NCBI GenBank assembly: GCA_003554445.1 | Contig: PWGJ01000040.1 | Location: forward strand, 1 to 7,867 | Source of the DNA: Candidatus Nealsoniibacteriota bacterium | Lineage (GTDB): Bacteria > Patescibacteriota > Minisyncoccia > Minisyncoccales > PWPS01 | DNA length: 7,867 nucleotides | Direction: 5' to 3' | Shown: one piece after another, positions 1-6,306 of the stretch | How positions within the stretch are numbered: position 1 is the stretch's first letter | How the letters are laid out: each line of letters opens with the position of its first letter | Program-made: the position numbers and the translations under genes | The notes under the pieces: generated by a model | The model's input: the letters and a program-made list of their open reading frames with translations, nothing else | What the model was told of the DNA's origin: nothing | Database searches by the model: none

Positions 1-1
1 T

Positions 2-292
2 GTAACGAATGAAGTTACTGGTTATGACGGCGATCGCAAGGTTGTTAATTTCAGCGTGCCGAGTTACGAGGACGAGGACGAAACGAACCCGGCGGAAGTG
101 GAAAATGAAAACCTGTTGGAGTTTGAAAGTATGCCTGCCGATGAAACTATCGCTTACGCTATAGTCTGCGAGAGCGCTACTCCGGGAACCTTAGATGTGC
201 TTTACTGGTGTCCGCTGGTGAGTAACAAAACTGTCAACGAGGGCGATACTTTCCAGCTGCCGATCGGCGACCTGATTTGTGATCTGGATTAA
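2..292 (+). CDS. Small phage tail-fibre-type protein, 5' end cut by window
   Basis: The frame is open from base 2 to the TAA at 290-292, giving 96 residues with no start inside the window that has a good ribosome binding site. A GTG at 56 is possible but has only a weak AAGG far upstream, so I read this as the C-terminal part of a longer gene. The visible part runs from TNEVTG through NFSVPS and SKTVNEGDTFQLP to IGDLICDLD. This matches a pattern I know from a widespread family of about 110-130 residue phage proteins often labelled tail fibre protein, where a 'T.EVSG..YAR..V.FSAPS' segment is followed by 'SKTVNAGDTF.IPAGDL...LD'. Its role is presumed structural, in the virion. The insert from about residue 25 to 40 is unusually acidic (repeated Glu/Asp). 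Family assignment is from memory of the pattern; the coding call is firm. Confidence 0.8.
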   Translation, partial: VTNEVTGYDGDRKVVNFSVPSYEDEDETNPAEVENENLLEFESMPADETIAYAIVCESATPGTLDVLYWCPLVSNKTVNEGDTFQLPIGDLICDLD

Positions 293-315
293 AACAGGGC
301 TGGCAGGTGCAAAAC

Positions 316-354
316 AGGAAGGGCAGGTTGCAGCAAAGCAGCTCTGCCCTTCTT
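316..354 (+). terminator. Hairpin in the 81-base gap, possible weak intrinsic terminator
   Basis: GAAGGGCAG at 318-326 pairs perfectly with CTGCCCTTC at 344-352, and the stem can be extended by A-T and G-T pairs at its base. The loop of about 17 bases can form a small inner TGC/GCA stem. The 3' arm ends in TTCTTT, not a clean T-run, so termination would be partial at best. It lies between the stop of the tail-fibre-type gene and the ribosome binding site of the phosphoesterase gene. It may attenuate transcription or act as an mRNA end or processing site. Confidence 0.55.
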
Positions 355-357
355 TAC

Positions 358-364
358 AAAGGAG
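358..364 (+). promoter_or_regulatory. Ribosome binding site fixing the GTG start at 374
   Basis: AAAGGAG lies 9 bases before the GTG at 374. An in-frame TAA at 371-373 directly abuts the GTG, so no upstream start is possible. The first residues (LTIYHITDTHID) are already the first beta strand and metal motif of the phosphoesterase fold, which confirms this start. Confidence 0.85.
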
Positions 365-373
365 CTTTTATAA

Positions 374-2440
374 GTGCTTACTATTTATCACATAACAGAT
401 ACGCACATTGATAATAACGATCGGCTTGGTTACGTGCAAACAAGTTATCAGTGGATCCTTGATAATTGGGAAAACTTGGGATCCTGTATAGTTCTACACA
501 GCGGCGATGTCGTGAACCGGGGCTACAACGAAGAAGAATTTACACTGGCCGAAGGTGCAATGGATATGCTTTATAATGCTGGCGTGCCGCTGCTTACAGT
601 GCCGGGGAACCACGACTACGATCTTGATAACGATACGGACTGGAGCGCGGCAACGCGTGAGCTGGATAACTTTAACGGCAGTTTCGGGCTGGATAACTAT
701 AATCAGCAGGCGTGGTTCGGCGGCAGTTACGGCAACGGGGCTGAAAACGTTTACTTTTTATTGAGCGAGGGCGGCGAAGATTGGCTGTTTTTAGGCTTGG
801 AATACAGGCCGCGCGATGATACGCTGGCATGGGCTGACGGAATTTTAAAGGATTATCCGGATCGCAAAGTGGTTATAATCACCCATGAATACCTTGACGG
901 AGCAGAGGAAGCAATGCGCCGGGCAAGCGGTGAAAAAGTCTGGGAAGATCTGGTTTATCCGAACGGTAACGTGGATCTGGTGCTCTGTGGGCATTGCTTG
1001 GGATCGGTAGAAGGCGGAACGCACACTGACGGCGCGCGGCGCTTTGATTATAACAGTGCGAACAGATCGGTCGGGCAGTTTTACCATAACTGGCAGGCGT
1101 ATTCACATCAAAACAATTTTGAGGATTACATGGGCGATCGCGGCGAGGGCCGCTTCAGGAAGCATAAATGGGATGAAAATAGCGAAATACAGGTTGAAAG
1201 CTTTTGTCCGGAGCACAGCGAAGAAGAAGAAGATTACATGCAGGAATATCTTACCAGTGCCCGGCATCAGTTCACATACGATTTCCCTTTGGGGGTGAAA
1301 CCTTTGCGCGAGTATGATTATGATGTTGACGCAGAAACTTACGATGCACAGGAGCAGGCTAATGCTGATGACTGGCTTACCGAAGGGCGCGCACGTATTT
1401 TGCCGCCGCCGTTCCCTAATCCCGGACAGGCGGGCCTTAAGTTCAGCAGCGTGAAACGTGCAGCCGCAGAATTTTCAGATGGAACTTACATGGCAGCAAG
1501 TGATCCGGTCTTTGGCACAGGTGCCTTTTCGGCAATGCTACTGCTTAAAGTTCCTACGCAGCCGAGCGATTATAATGCTGAAGTTATGGCGACTGCTTTT
1601 GGCACGGCAACTCAAGGCGTCCGGCTTTGGATCAGCACGGCTGGGAATTTAACTTTCCGCACAGTTTACGGATCAAGCGGAAATTGGAACTTTACCTGCA
1701 GCGTTGAATTTCCTATTGATGGCCGCTTCCACGTGGTTTATTTAGAATGGACGGGAAACACTTTTACGAATGGCGCAAAACTTTTTCTCGATGACATGGT
1801 TGACCCGGTGAGCGAAGATACCGCGGTGAGCGGCATTACTTCGCACTCGGAGAATTTGCACGTGGGCCGGGCGTCCGATCGGGATGACCGTTACTTCCCT
1901 GCAGGGTCGCAAGTTGCAGGGCTGGCAGTATTTAATACACGGTTAGGCGAAACCGAGCGCAGGCGCCATGCGAACTTACTGCTTTCCGGCAATGAACCTG
2001 ATTGCCGTGGTTACTGGCGGATGGACGAAGGCAGCGGCTGGAGCGTCTTTAATTATGGCGGCGCCGGGGCGGATGGCGATTTTACATTTTACTCCAGTGG
2101 CTGGGCGAACGTGGTCGCGCCTGCGACTTGGGTGCAGTTTACGGATCGAGTTTTTCCGGCACAGGTCGGCGGCCATGCGCTGACAATTATGTTCGAGCTT
2201 ACTGCTACGCGGCAGCCTGCGGAAGAAAATCAAGAAATTATGGCTACGGTGTTCTCCACGGCGGATCATGGGATCCGCTTCTGGATCAGCACGGCTGGGA
2301 ACCTTTCCTGTTATGCGACTTATGGCACGTCTGGATCGTGGGCGTGGGGCTTGACCCACGCGTTAACCTTTAACAACGATCGGAAAATTGTTTGCTTGGT
2401 ATGGGATGGCTCTACAACGGCGGATCGCGTGCGGCTTTAA
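374..2440 (+). CDS. Metallophosphoesterase with LamG modules, ended by an in-frame TAA
   Basis: This is a 688-residue product. Residues 1 to about 285 form a calcineurin-like phosphoesterase. The metal-site motifs are visible in order: D9-T-H11, G44-D45, G78-N-H-D81, H171 and G206-H207. The usual last His of GHxH is Leu209. Residues about 354-580 form a complete LamG (concanavalin-like) module, including LFLDDM at 470-475, HVGRASDR at 496-503, and GYWRMDEGSG at 546-555. A second copy begins near 585 and stops at RVRL, where the TAA interrupts what would be the LYVDD strand. The frame continues directly into 2441-3208. There is no signal peptide or membrane segment, as expected for a virion protein carried in the tail. 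Probable role, by inference: a tail-associated hydrolase acting on phosphodiester or phosphate groups of the host envelope, with LamG modules binding glycans. Substrate is unknown. It may be a broken gene, a sequencing error, or a truncated functional form. Confidence 0.9.
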   Translation: MLTIYHITDTHIDNNDRLGYVQTSYQWILDNWENLGSCIVLHSGDVVNRGYNEEEFTLAEGAMDMLYNAGVPLLTVPGNHDYDLDNDTDWSAATRELDNFNGSFGLDNYNQQAWFGGSYGNGAENVYFLLSEGGEDWLFLGLEYRPRDDTLAWADGILKDYPDRKVVIITHEYLDGAEEAMRRASGEKVWEDLVYPNGNVDLVLCGHCLGSVEGGTHTDGARRFDYNSANRSVGQFYHNWQAYSHQNNFEDYMGDRGEGRFRKHKWDENSEIQVESFCPEHSEEEEDYMQEYLTSARHQFTYDFPLGVKPLREYDYDVDAETYDAQEQANADDWLTEGRARILPPPFPNPGQAGLKFSSVKRAAAEFSDGTYMAASDPVFGTGAFSAMLLLKVPTQPSDYNAEVMATAFGTATQGVRLWISTAGNLTFRTVYGSSGNWNFTCSVEFPIDGRFHVVYLEWTGNTFTNGAKLFLDDMVDPVSEDTAVSGITSHSENLHVGRASDRDDRYFPAGSQVAGLAVFNTRLGETERRRHANLLLSGNEPDCRGYWRMDEGSGWSVFNYGGAGADGDFTFYSSGWANVVAPATWVQFTDRVFPAQVGGHALTIMFELTATRQPAEENQEIMATVFSTADHGIRFWISTAGNLSCYATYGTSGSWAWGLTHALTFNNDRKIVCLVWDGSTTADRVRL

Positions 2441-2776
2441 GTGGACGACATGGAAACTCCAGTGGCTGAAGATACTGCAGAAACTTTACACTGGCATAGC
2501 GAAGATCTGGTTATAGGCCGCGCGGCGGATCGGAACGAAAGATATAGCGATGTTGAAGTGGCGAATTTAGCAGTTTTTGACCGCGAAATAATGGCAAGTT
2601 TACGCGCGCACTATGCTGAAACCTTTGAGGATGGCAATAAATTAAGCGGCACAGAAACCGGGCTTATACATTATTATCCCATGGATCAGCACGCGGACGG
2701 ATTTGGCACGGTAAAAGATGATGTTAATAATGCCGATGGCAAGGTTTACGGCGGCACGTTCTGGACGCGCAAGTGG
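1433..2776 (+). repeat. Tandem duplication of a LamG-coding module
   Basis: Two modules of roughly 220 residues follow each other, about 1433-2113 and 2126-2776. Matching landmarks are EVMATAFGTATQGVRLWIST against EIMATVFSTADHGIRFWIST, DDMVDPVSEDTA against DDMETPVAEDTA, and GRASDRDDRY against GRAADRNERY. The DNA still shares an exact 20-base run at 1628-1647 and 2282-2301. The duplication is therefore probably not very old. The in-frame TAA at 2438-2440 lies inside the second copy, opposite a Phe codon of the first. Confidence 0.85.
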
Positions 2777-3208
2777 CTGTTCTGGCCTGTAATGCCGTTC
2801 CGGGAGCCTTATTGGCAGACGGGATATACTAATGGAACCTATAGCTACGTTATAGGCGATGATGCTGTAACTCCCTATATGGAGCTTGAAGTTAGTGGCA
2901 GCGGCAGTCAAATAACTTTACTGACGCACGAACAGATCGATCTTACTGATTATGAAGCGATCGCGCTGGATCTTGAATATGACGAAGGTGCGGACGCCTC
3001 TATATTTGCCGGGCTATGGACGGGCACGAATGAGGAATTTCCGACCCTCGCTTCTTGGCTAATGTATTATAATCCGCGCAGCTTTGATCGGCGTGTTATT
3101 GTTAGCACGGCCGGGATAACGGGAACGCGATACGTGGGAGTTGCACTGCGCGGCAATGCTACGGGCACGGGCACGCTTAGAGTGCACGGTTACAGCTTAC
3201 AAAAATAA
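2441..3208 (+). CDS. C-terminal remainder of the LamG protein: LamG end plus beta-rich domain
   Basis: This frame (255 residues) continues the preceding gene with no gap after its TAA. Residues 1 to about 112 are the second half of LamG module 2: DDMETPVAEDTA, then VIGRAADRNERY, then IHYYPMDQHADGFGTV, matching the GYWRMDEGSG region of module 1. Residues about 113-255 look like a separate beta-sandwich or jelly-roll domain of carbohydrate-binding type, with alternating polar and hydrophobic strands (ITLLTHEQIDL, YEAIALDLEY, RYVGVALRGN). No ribosome binding site precedes the GTG at 2441 or the ATG at 2450. Independent translation is thus doubtful, unless ribosomes reinitiate after the stop or read through it. 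I read it as the 3' part of a single 944-codon gene spanning 374-3208. It may still contribute to the virion if read-through happens; otherwise it is a pseudogene fragment. Confidence 0.65.
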   Translation: MDDMETPVAEDTAETLHWHSEDLVIGRAADRNERYSDVEVANLAVFDREIMASLRAHYAETFEDGNKLSGTETGLIHYYPMDQHADGFGTVKDDVNNADGKVYGGTFWTRKWLFWPVMPFREPYWQTGYTNGTYSYVIGDDAVTPYMELEVSGSGSQITLLTHEQIDLTDYEAIALDLEYDEGADASIFAGLWTGTNEEFPTLASWLMYYNPRSFDRRVIVSTAGITGTRYVGVALRGNATGTGTLRVHGYSLQK

Positions 3209-3224
3209 GGCAGGTGATTAAATA

Positions 3225-5477
3225 ATGCCGGAGATTGCTTTTCATATATGGCTTTACTGGCGCAAACAAGGCGCAGAAGATTGGAACAGCGTGGAAGTTG
3301 ACGATGCTATGGTCGGCGAAAGCTGGCGATACTTTGATCATTTATTGACAAACTTGGAGTTTGGCGAAACCTACGAATATGAATACGCCTTTCTTGATTT
3401 AAATAAATATGAGTGGCATTATGGCGGCATCAAAACCTTTGAGGTGGAGCAAGTAATCGTTAAAGGTGCTGCAAGCGGATCCGGGCGCGGCGCGGCGCAG
3501 GCGGTTGGACACGCTTTTTCCTATGTAACGGCGCAGGCAGCTGGTTCGGGGATCGCTGGCGTGCAGGCTGCTGGCGCAGTAATTCATAAAGGCGCGGCAA
3601 GTGGATCCGGGCAGGGCAAAACGCAAGCAACGGGCGAAGTTATCGGCTTTCATCAAGGCGCGGCGGCTGGATCTGGGATCGGTGCAGTGCAGGCGGCTGG
3701 AAAAATTATTGTTAAAGCGGCAGCCACGGGCAGCGGCAGGGCTGGTGCAGCGACATCGAGTAATGTTCTCGGCCTTGGCGCAGCACGCGGCAGCGGCAGG
3801 GCTGGTGCACGGGCTGCCGGGCTGGTGCAGGTAAAAGGCTATTCTTCCGGGGCCGGGGTCGGTGCAGCGCAAGCGGCTGGCAACGTGATCGGCTTTCATC
3901 AAGGCGTGGCGCGTGGCAGCGGCAGCGGTTACGCACGGGCTGCAGGGCTGGTCATGGTCAAAGGACAGGCGCGTGGCAGCGGTTTAAGTGGCGGCAAGGG
4001 CAAAGGTATTATAACGGTTTATGCAAGCGCACAGGCGGCAGCTGTGGGCACGACACAGGCGATCGGGCAAGTGTTCGTTCTGGCGATGCCTTATGGAACA
4101 GGAGTGGGCGGTGCCTACGCGGATAGCCACGTGCAGCACAAAGCAGAAGCGCACGGATCTGCTCTGGGCACAGCACAGGCGTCCGGCAAGTTAATCATAA
4201 CGGCAAAGGCAAGCGGCGCGGCTTTAGGTTCTGCAAGCGCGGAAGCCTTTGCGTTTTCGATCATTGCTGGCGCGGCGGCTGGATCGGGAGCAGGATCCGG
4301 GCAAGGTGCCGGGCTGGTTGAAATTAAGGCTGGCGCAGTGGCTGGCGGAACGGGATCAGGCCGGGCCTCTGGGCAGGTAATTCAAAAAGCTGCTGCACGT
4401 GGCGCCGGACAAGGTGCCGGGCAGGCTGAAGGGCGTTGTCGTGTAATCTCGCAGGCACAGGGCGCCGCTGTGGGTGGCGGCAAGGCCATTGCATTAAACA
4501 GGGTCTTTGCGGCTGCGACAGGCGCCGGATCTGGCCTCGGTGCCGCTTCGGCCGTGCGCGTGCGGCTGGGATCCGCTGCTGGCAGCAGCAAGGGATCCGC
4601 ACGGGCCGCCGGGCTGGTTAAAGTTAAGGCTGCGGCGAAGGCAAGCGGCGAAGGCAATGCAAGCGCTGACAGTTTAGTTCTTAAAACTGCTGCAGCAGCC
4701 GGGCACGGGATCGCAAGCGCTTCCGCTGCTGGTGAACCGCTGCGCACAGCGATCGCACGTGGATCGGGCCGGGCCGGGGCGGAAGTTACCGGACACTTCT
4801 CTATTATCAAGGCAGCTGCAAAAGGATCCGGGATCGGAGGCACTTTTGCAGACGGGGATCCGGCTGGAATAGAAAGTGCTCGGGCAAAAGGCTCTGGCCG
4901 CGGTGCAGGCCGAGCAGCCGCGCTGGTTATAGCAGTCGGGCAGGCAGCAGGCCACGGCATAGGAACCGGGCAGGCTGACGCAGCAGCGCCGATTAAAGTG
5001 GGCAAAGCCGCCGGGCGAGGGCGTGCGCGCGCCGGCGCGTCCGCGGACGTGGAGCATTTTGCAGCGGCGCGCGGTGCTGGTGCTGGTGCTGGCTGGGCGA
5101 CATTTAAACTAATTACAGCGGCGCAGGCAGCTGGTTCGGGTGATAGCAAGGGCAGATGTATAGGCAAGCAGTTAATCTTTGCGACAGGCGCCGGATCTGG
5201 CCTCACGGCTGCTTCTGCAGATAGTTCGCACTGGGCCTTCGCTGCAGCACATGGATCCGGGCAGGGCCGGGCGCAGGCCGGGGCTTTTATGTCGCCTGCA
5301 GGCCGAGCAAAAGGATCCGGGCACGGCACGGCACGCGTCAATATAATCAAGCGGTCGGAAGCGAAGCTGCTGGGGCGGCTTAATATCCGGGCCGAGCTGC
5401 GCGGCGATCTTGTGCCGGAAATAACTCTGCTGGGGCGGCTTAATCGAAAAGTTAACCTATTTGCAAAAATGTTATAA
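3225..5477 (+). CDS. Gly/Ala-rich repeat fibre protein with fibronectin III-like head
   Basis: The 750-residue product starts at the ATG at 3225, preceded by an AAGGCAGGTGAT ribosome binding site. Residues 4-76 resemble a fibronectin type III fold (IWLYWRKQG, then LTNLEFGETYEYEYAFLD, then GIKTFEVE). Residues about 81-707 contain 31 copies of a 20-residue motif, roughly A-x-G-S-G-x-G-x-A-x-A-x-G-x-V-x-V-x-K. Small residues alternate for about 11 positions, followed by alternating Val/Ile. Residues 713-750 form a different repeat, L-x-G-x-L every 10 residues. Cys is almost absent (405 and 645). Placed between LamG and beta-sandwich virion genes, it is most likely a tail fibre or a virion decoration protein; this is inference. 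The repeat may form an extended all-beta shaft. I do not recognise a characterised homologue. A long reverse-strand open frame over 4382-5350 is a by-product of the repeat composition. Confidence 0.9.
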   Translation: MPEIAFHIWLYWRKQGAEDWNSVEVDDAMVGESWRYFDHLLTNLEFGETYEYEYAFLDLNKYEWHYGGIKTFEVEQVIVKGAASGSGRGAAQAVGHAFSYVTAQAAGSGIAGVQAAGAVIHKGAASGSGQGKTQATGEVIGFHQGAAAGSGIGAVQAAGKIIVKAAATGSGRAGAATSSNVLGLGAARGSGRAGARAAGLVQVKGYSSGAGVGAAQAAGNVIGFHQGVARGSGSGYARAAGLVMVKGQARGSGLSGGKGKGIITVYASAQAAAVGTTQAIGQVFVLAMPYGTGVGGAYADSHVQHKAEAHGSALGTAQASGKLIITAKASGAALGSASAEAFAFSIIAGAAAGSGAGSGQGAGLVEIKAGAVAGGTGSGRASGQVIQKAAARGAGQGAGQAEGRCRVISQAQGAAVGGGKAIALNRVFAAATGAGSGLGAASAVRVRLGSAAGSSKGSARAAGLVKVKAAAKASGEGNASADSLVLKTAAAAGHGIASASAAGEPLRTAIARGSGRAGAEVTGHFSIIKAAAKGSGIGGTFADGDPAGIESARAKGSGRGAGRAAALVIAVGQAAGHGIGTGQADAAAPIKVGKAAGRGRARAGASADVEHFAAARGAGAGAGWATFKLITAAQAAGSGDSKGRCIGKQLIFATGAGSGLTAASADSSHWAFAAAHGSGQGRAQAGAFMSPAGRAKGSGHGTARVNIIKRSEAKLLGRLNIRAELRGDLVPEITLLGRLNRKVNLFAKML
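3465..5345 (+). repeat. 31 tandem 60-base (20-residue) repeats inside the fibre gene
   Basis: The first Gly of the G-x-G core falls at residues 85, 107, 127, 149, 169, 189, 209, 231, 251, 271, 291, 311, 331, 353, 373, 393, 413, 435, 453, 473, 493, 513, 534, 556, 576, 597, 617, 637, 657, 677 and 697; Ala replaces Gly at 271, 373 and 473. Of the 30 intervals, 21 are exactly 20, 28 are even, and two are 21. Most copies have diverged at DNA level, but some share exact runs, for example 3642-3660 with 3888-3906 and 4514-4538 with 5180-5204. Confidence 0.9.
5361..5474 (+). repeat. C-terminal decamer repeat (L-x-G-x-L) of the fibre protein
   Basis: After the 20-residue repeats end, residues 713-750 show a ten-residue period: L715-x-G717-x-L719, L725-x-G727-x-L729, L735-x-G737-x-L739 and L745-x-A747-x-M749. 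An 18-base run is identical at 5367-5384 and 5427-5444, exactly 60 bases apart, so alternate decamers are more alike than neighbours. It may cap or oligomerise the shaft; that role is a guess. Confidence 0.75.
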
Positions 5478-5509
5478 ATCCGGTAAAATAACAGAAGGGA
5501 GGGAGTTTT

Positions 5510-5827
5510 ATGTTAAGGAACCAAAACTTTGAAATGGCTGCAGGCGATAACAAGCGCCTTGAGTTCACTGTTGAAGATCAGGACAATCTTGAACACGGCT
5601 CGGCGATCTGGGCGGCTTCACAGTATTTAAACGGCGAACCCGTTTTAACAAAGGAAGGCGCTGGCAGTATAACGATCAGCGAGAACCGCGTGCTTGTTGA
5701 TTTGGTGCCTGAAGATACGCAGGAACTTGAAAGCGGCACGTATTATCACGAGCTGCAGATCACGATCGAAGATCAAGTTTACACAGCAGCATCGGGAGAG
5801 TTAAAGCTCCATCCTACAATAATTTAA
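5510..5827 (+). CDS. Small virion beta-sandwich protein (LtfC/BppU-like)
   Basis: The 105-residue product starts at the ATG at 5510, with AAGGGAGGGA at 5495-5504 as ribosome binding site. The order of segments (an N-terminal F-x-M-x-x-G-D strand; ITISENRVLVDLVPEDTQEL; SGTYYHELQIT; VYTAASGELKLHP) matches a common small phage beta-sandwich whose hallmark is '..V.V.L.PEDT..L..GTYYY.LQ....G.VYT...G.L.V.P'. Members lie in tail or baseplate regions of phages of Gram-positive bacteria and include LtfC-like domains and the N-terminal domain of BppU-type baseplate proteins. The whole product is a single such domain, without a fused receptor-binding part. Its position after the fibre gene suits a structural or attachment role. 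Fold assignment is from pattern memory, and exact location in the virion is unknown. Confidence 0.75.
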   Translation: MLRNQNFEMAAGDNKRLEFTVEDQDNLEHGSAIWAASQYLNGEPVLTKEGAGSITISENRVLVDLVPEDTQELESGTYYHELQITIEDQVYTAASGELKLHPTII

Positions 5828-5844
5828 GGGGAGGCTTTTTTGTT

Positions 5845-6306
5845 ATGGGAGTGGTTTATTTGGCAGGCGCGATCAGCGAAGTTGATCCGACCTATGCTAC
5901 GGAGTGGCGCACAGTGGCCGAAAGGTATTTAAGCGGTGCAGGCTTTGAGGTATTAAATCCCTGCGCTGGGAAGGATCTTTACGCGCCGGGCGTGAACGAG
6001 GACATGTTTACACCTGCGCAGATCGTGGAGGCGGATTTGGAAATGATCTGGCAGAGCGACATTATACTGGCAGAAGTGGGCAGGCGCGACATACCTTACC
6101 ACGGAACGAGCATGGAAATTGCTTATGCTTACCAGTGGAAAAAAACGATCATAGTTTGGGGCGGATCGCGATCTTACTGGATCCGTTACCATGCCACGGC
6201 GCAGTTCAAGGGATTGCCGCAAGCGATAGTTTACATTATAAGGGAGGGATTAAATGCAAGCCGATCACAGAAAGGCTGTTTGGGATCTTTATGTCAGAAA
6301 TGTTAG
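5845..6306 (+). CDS. Nucleoside 2-deoxyribosyltransferase-like enzyme
   Basis: The 153-residue product starts at the ATG at 5845 with AAGGGGAGG at 5826-5834. It opens with a Rossmann-like strand and small-residue loop, VVYLAGAIS (3-11). Next come the acidic ADLEMIWQSDIILAEV (63-78) and the hallmark GTSMEIAYAYQ (87-97), in which E91 sits where the family's catalytic Glu is expected. The strand TIIVWGG (101-107) follows. Family members exchange or hydrolyse N-glycosidic bonds of deoxynucleosides; some phage and uncharacterised relatives have unknown substrates. Length is typical up to about residue 135. The last 18 residues (from NASRSQ, with three Cys) overlap the next gene by 53 bases and look like out-of-frame translation of it. 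It probably acts in the cytoplasm on phage or host nucleotides. Substrate preference is not readable from the sequence. Confidence 0.82.
   Translation: MGVVYLAGAISEVDPTYATEWRTVAERYLSGAGFEVLNPCAGKDLYAPGVNEDMFTPAQIVEADLEMIWQSDIILAEVGRRDIPYHGTSMEIAYAYQWKKTIIVWGGSRSYWIRYHATAQFKGLPQAIVYIIREGLNASRSQKGCLGSLCQKC

Noticed and set aside
56..292. GTG at 56 as the true start of the first gene
   Set aside because: The frame is open to the window edge, the upstream residues fit the family pattern (TNEVTG before the FSVPS strand), and the ribosome binding site is poor.
1976..2359. Reverse-strand open frame of 127 residues
   Set aside because: It is antisense to well-matched LamG modules, rich in Arg/Pro, with no domain pattern.
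374..3208. Stop-codon reassignment as the explanation of the internal TAA
   Set aside because: TAA is the normal stop of nearly every other gene here, and no gene contains internal TAG or TGA, so a general change of code is not supported. Only local read-through or mutation remains possible.
3399..3936. Further reverse-strand open frames across the first fibre repeats
   Set aside because: Same repeat-composition artefact; the Cys-Thr-Asp-Pro-like patterns mirror the repeat on the other strand, and the + strand gene has a proper ribosome binding site and domain structure.
3465..5345. CRISPR-like array
   Set aside because: The 60-base periodicity is coding, the repeats vary at every copy, and there are no constant-length unique spacers.
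4382..5350. Reverse-strand open frame of 322 residues rich in Ala, Pro and Arg
   Set aside because: It lies opposite the Gly/Ala repeats, so its Pro/Ala content and openness follow from their GC-rich codons. It has no recognisable domain.
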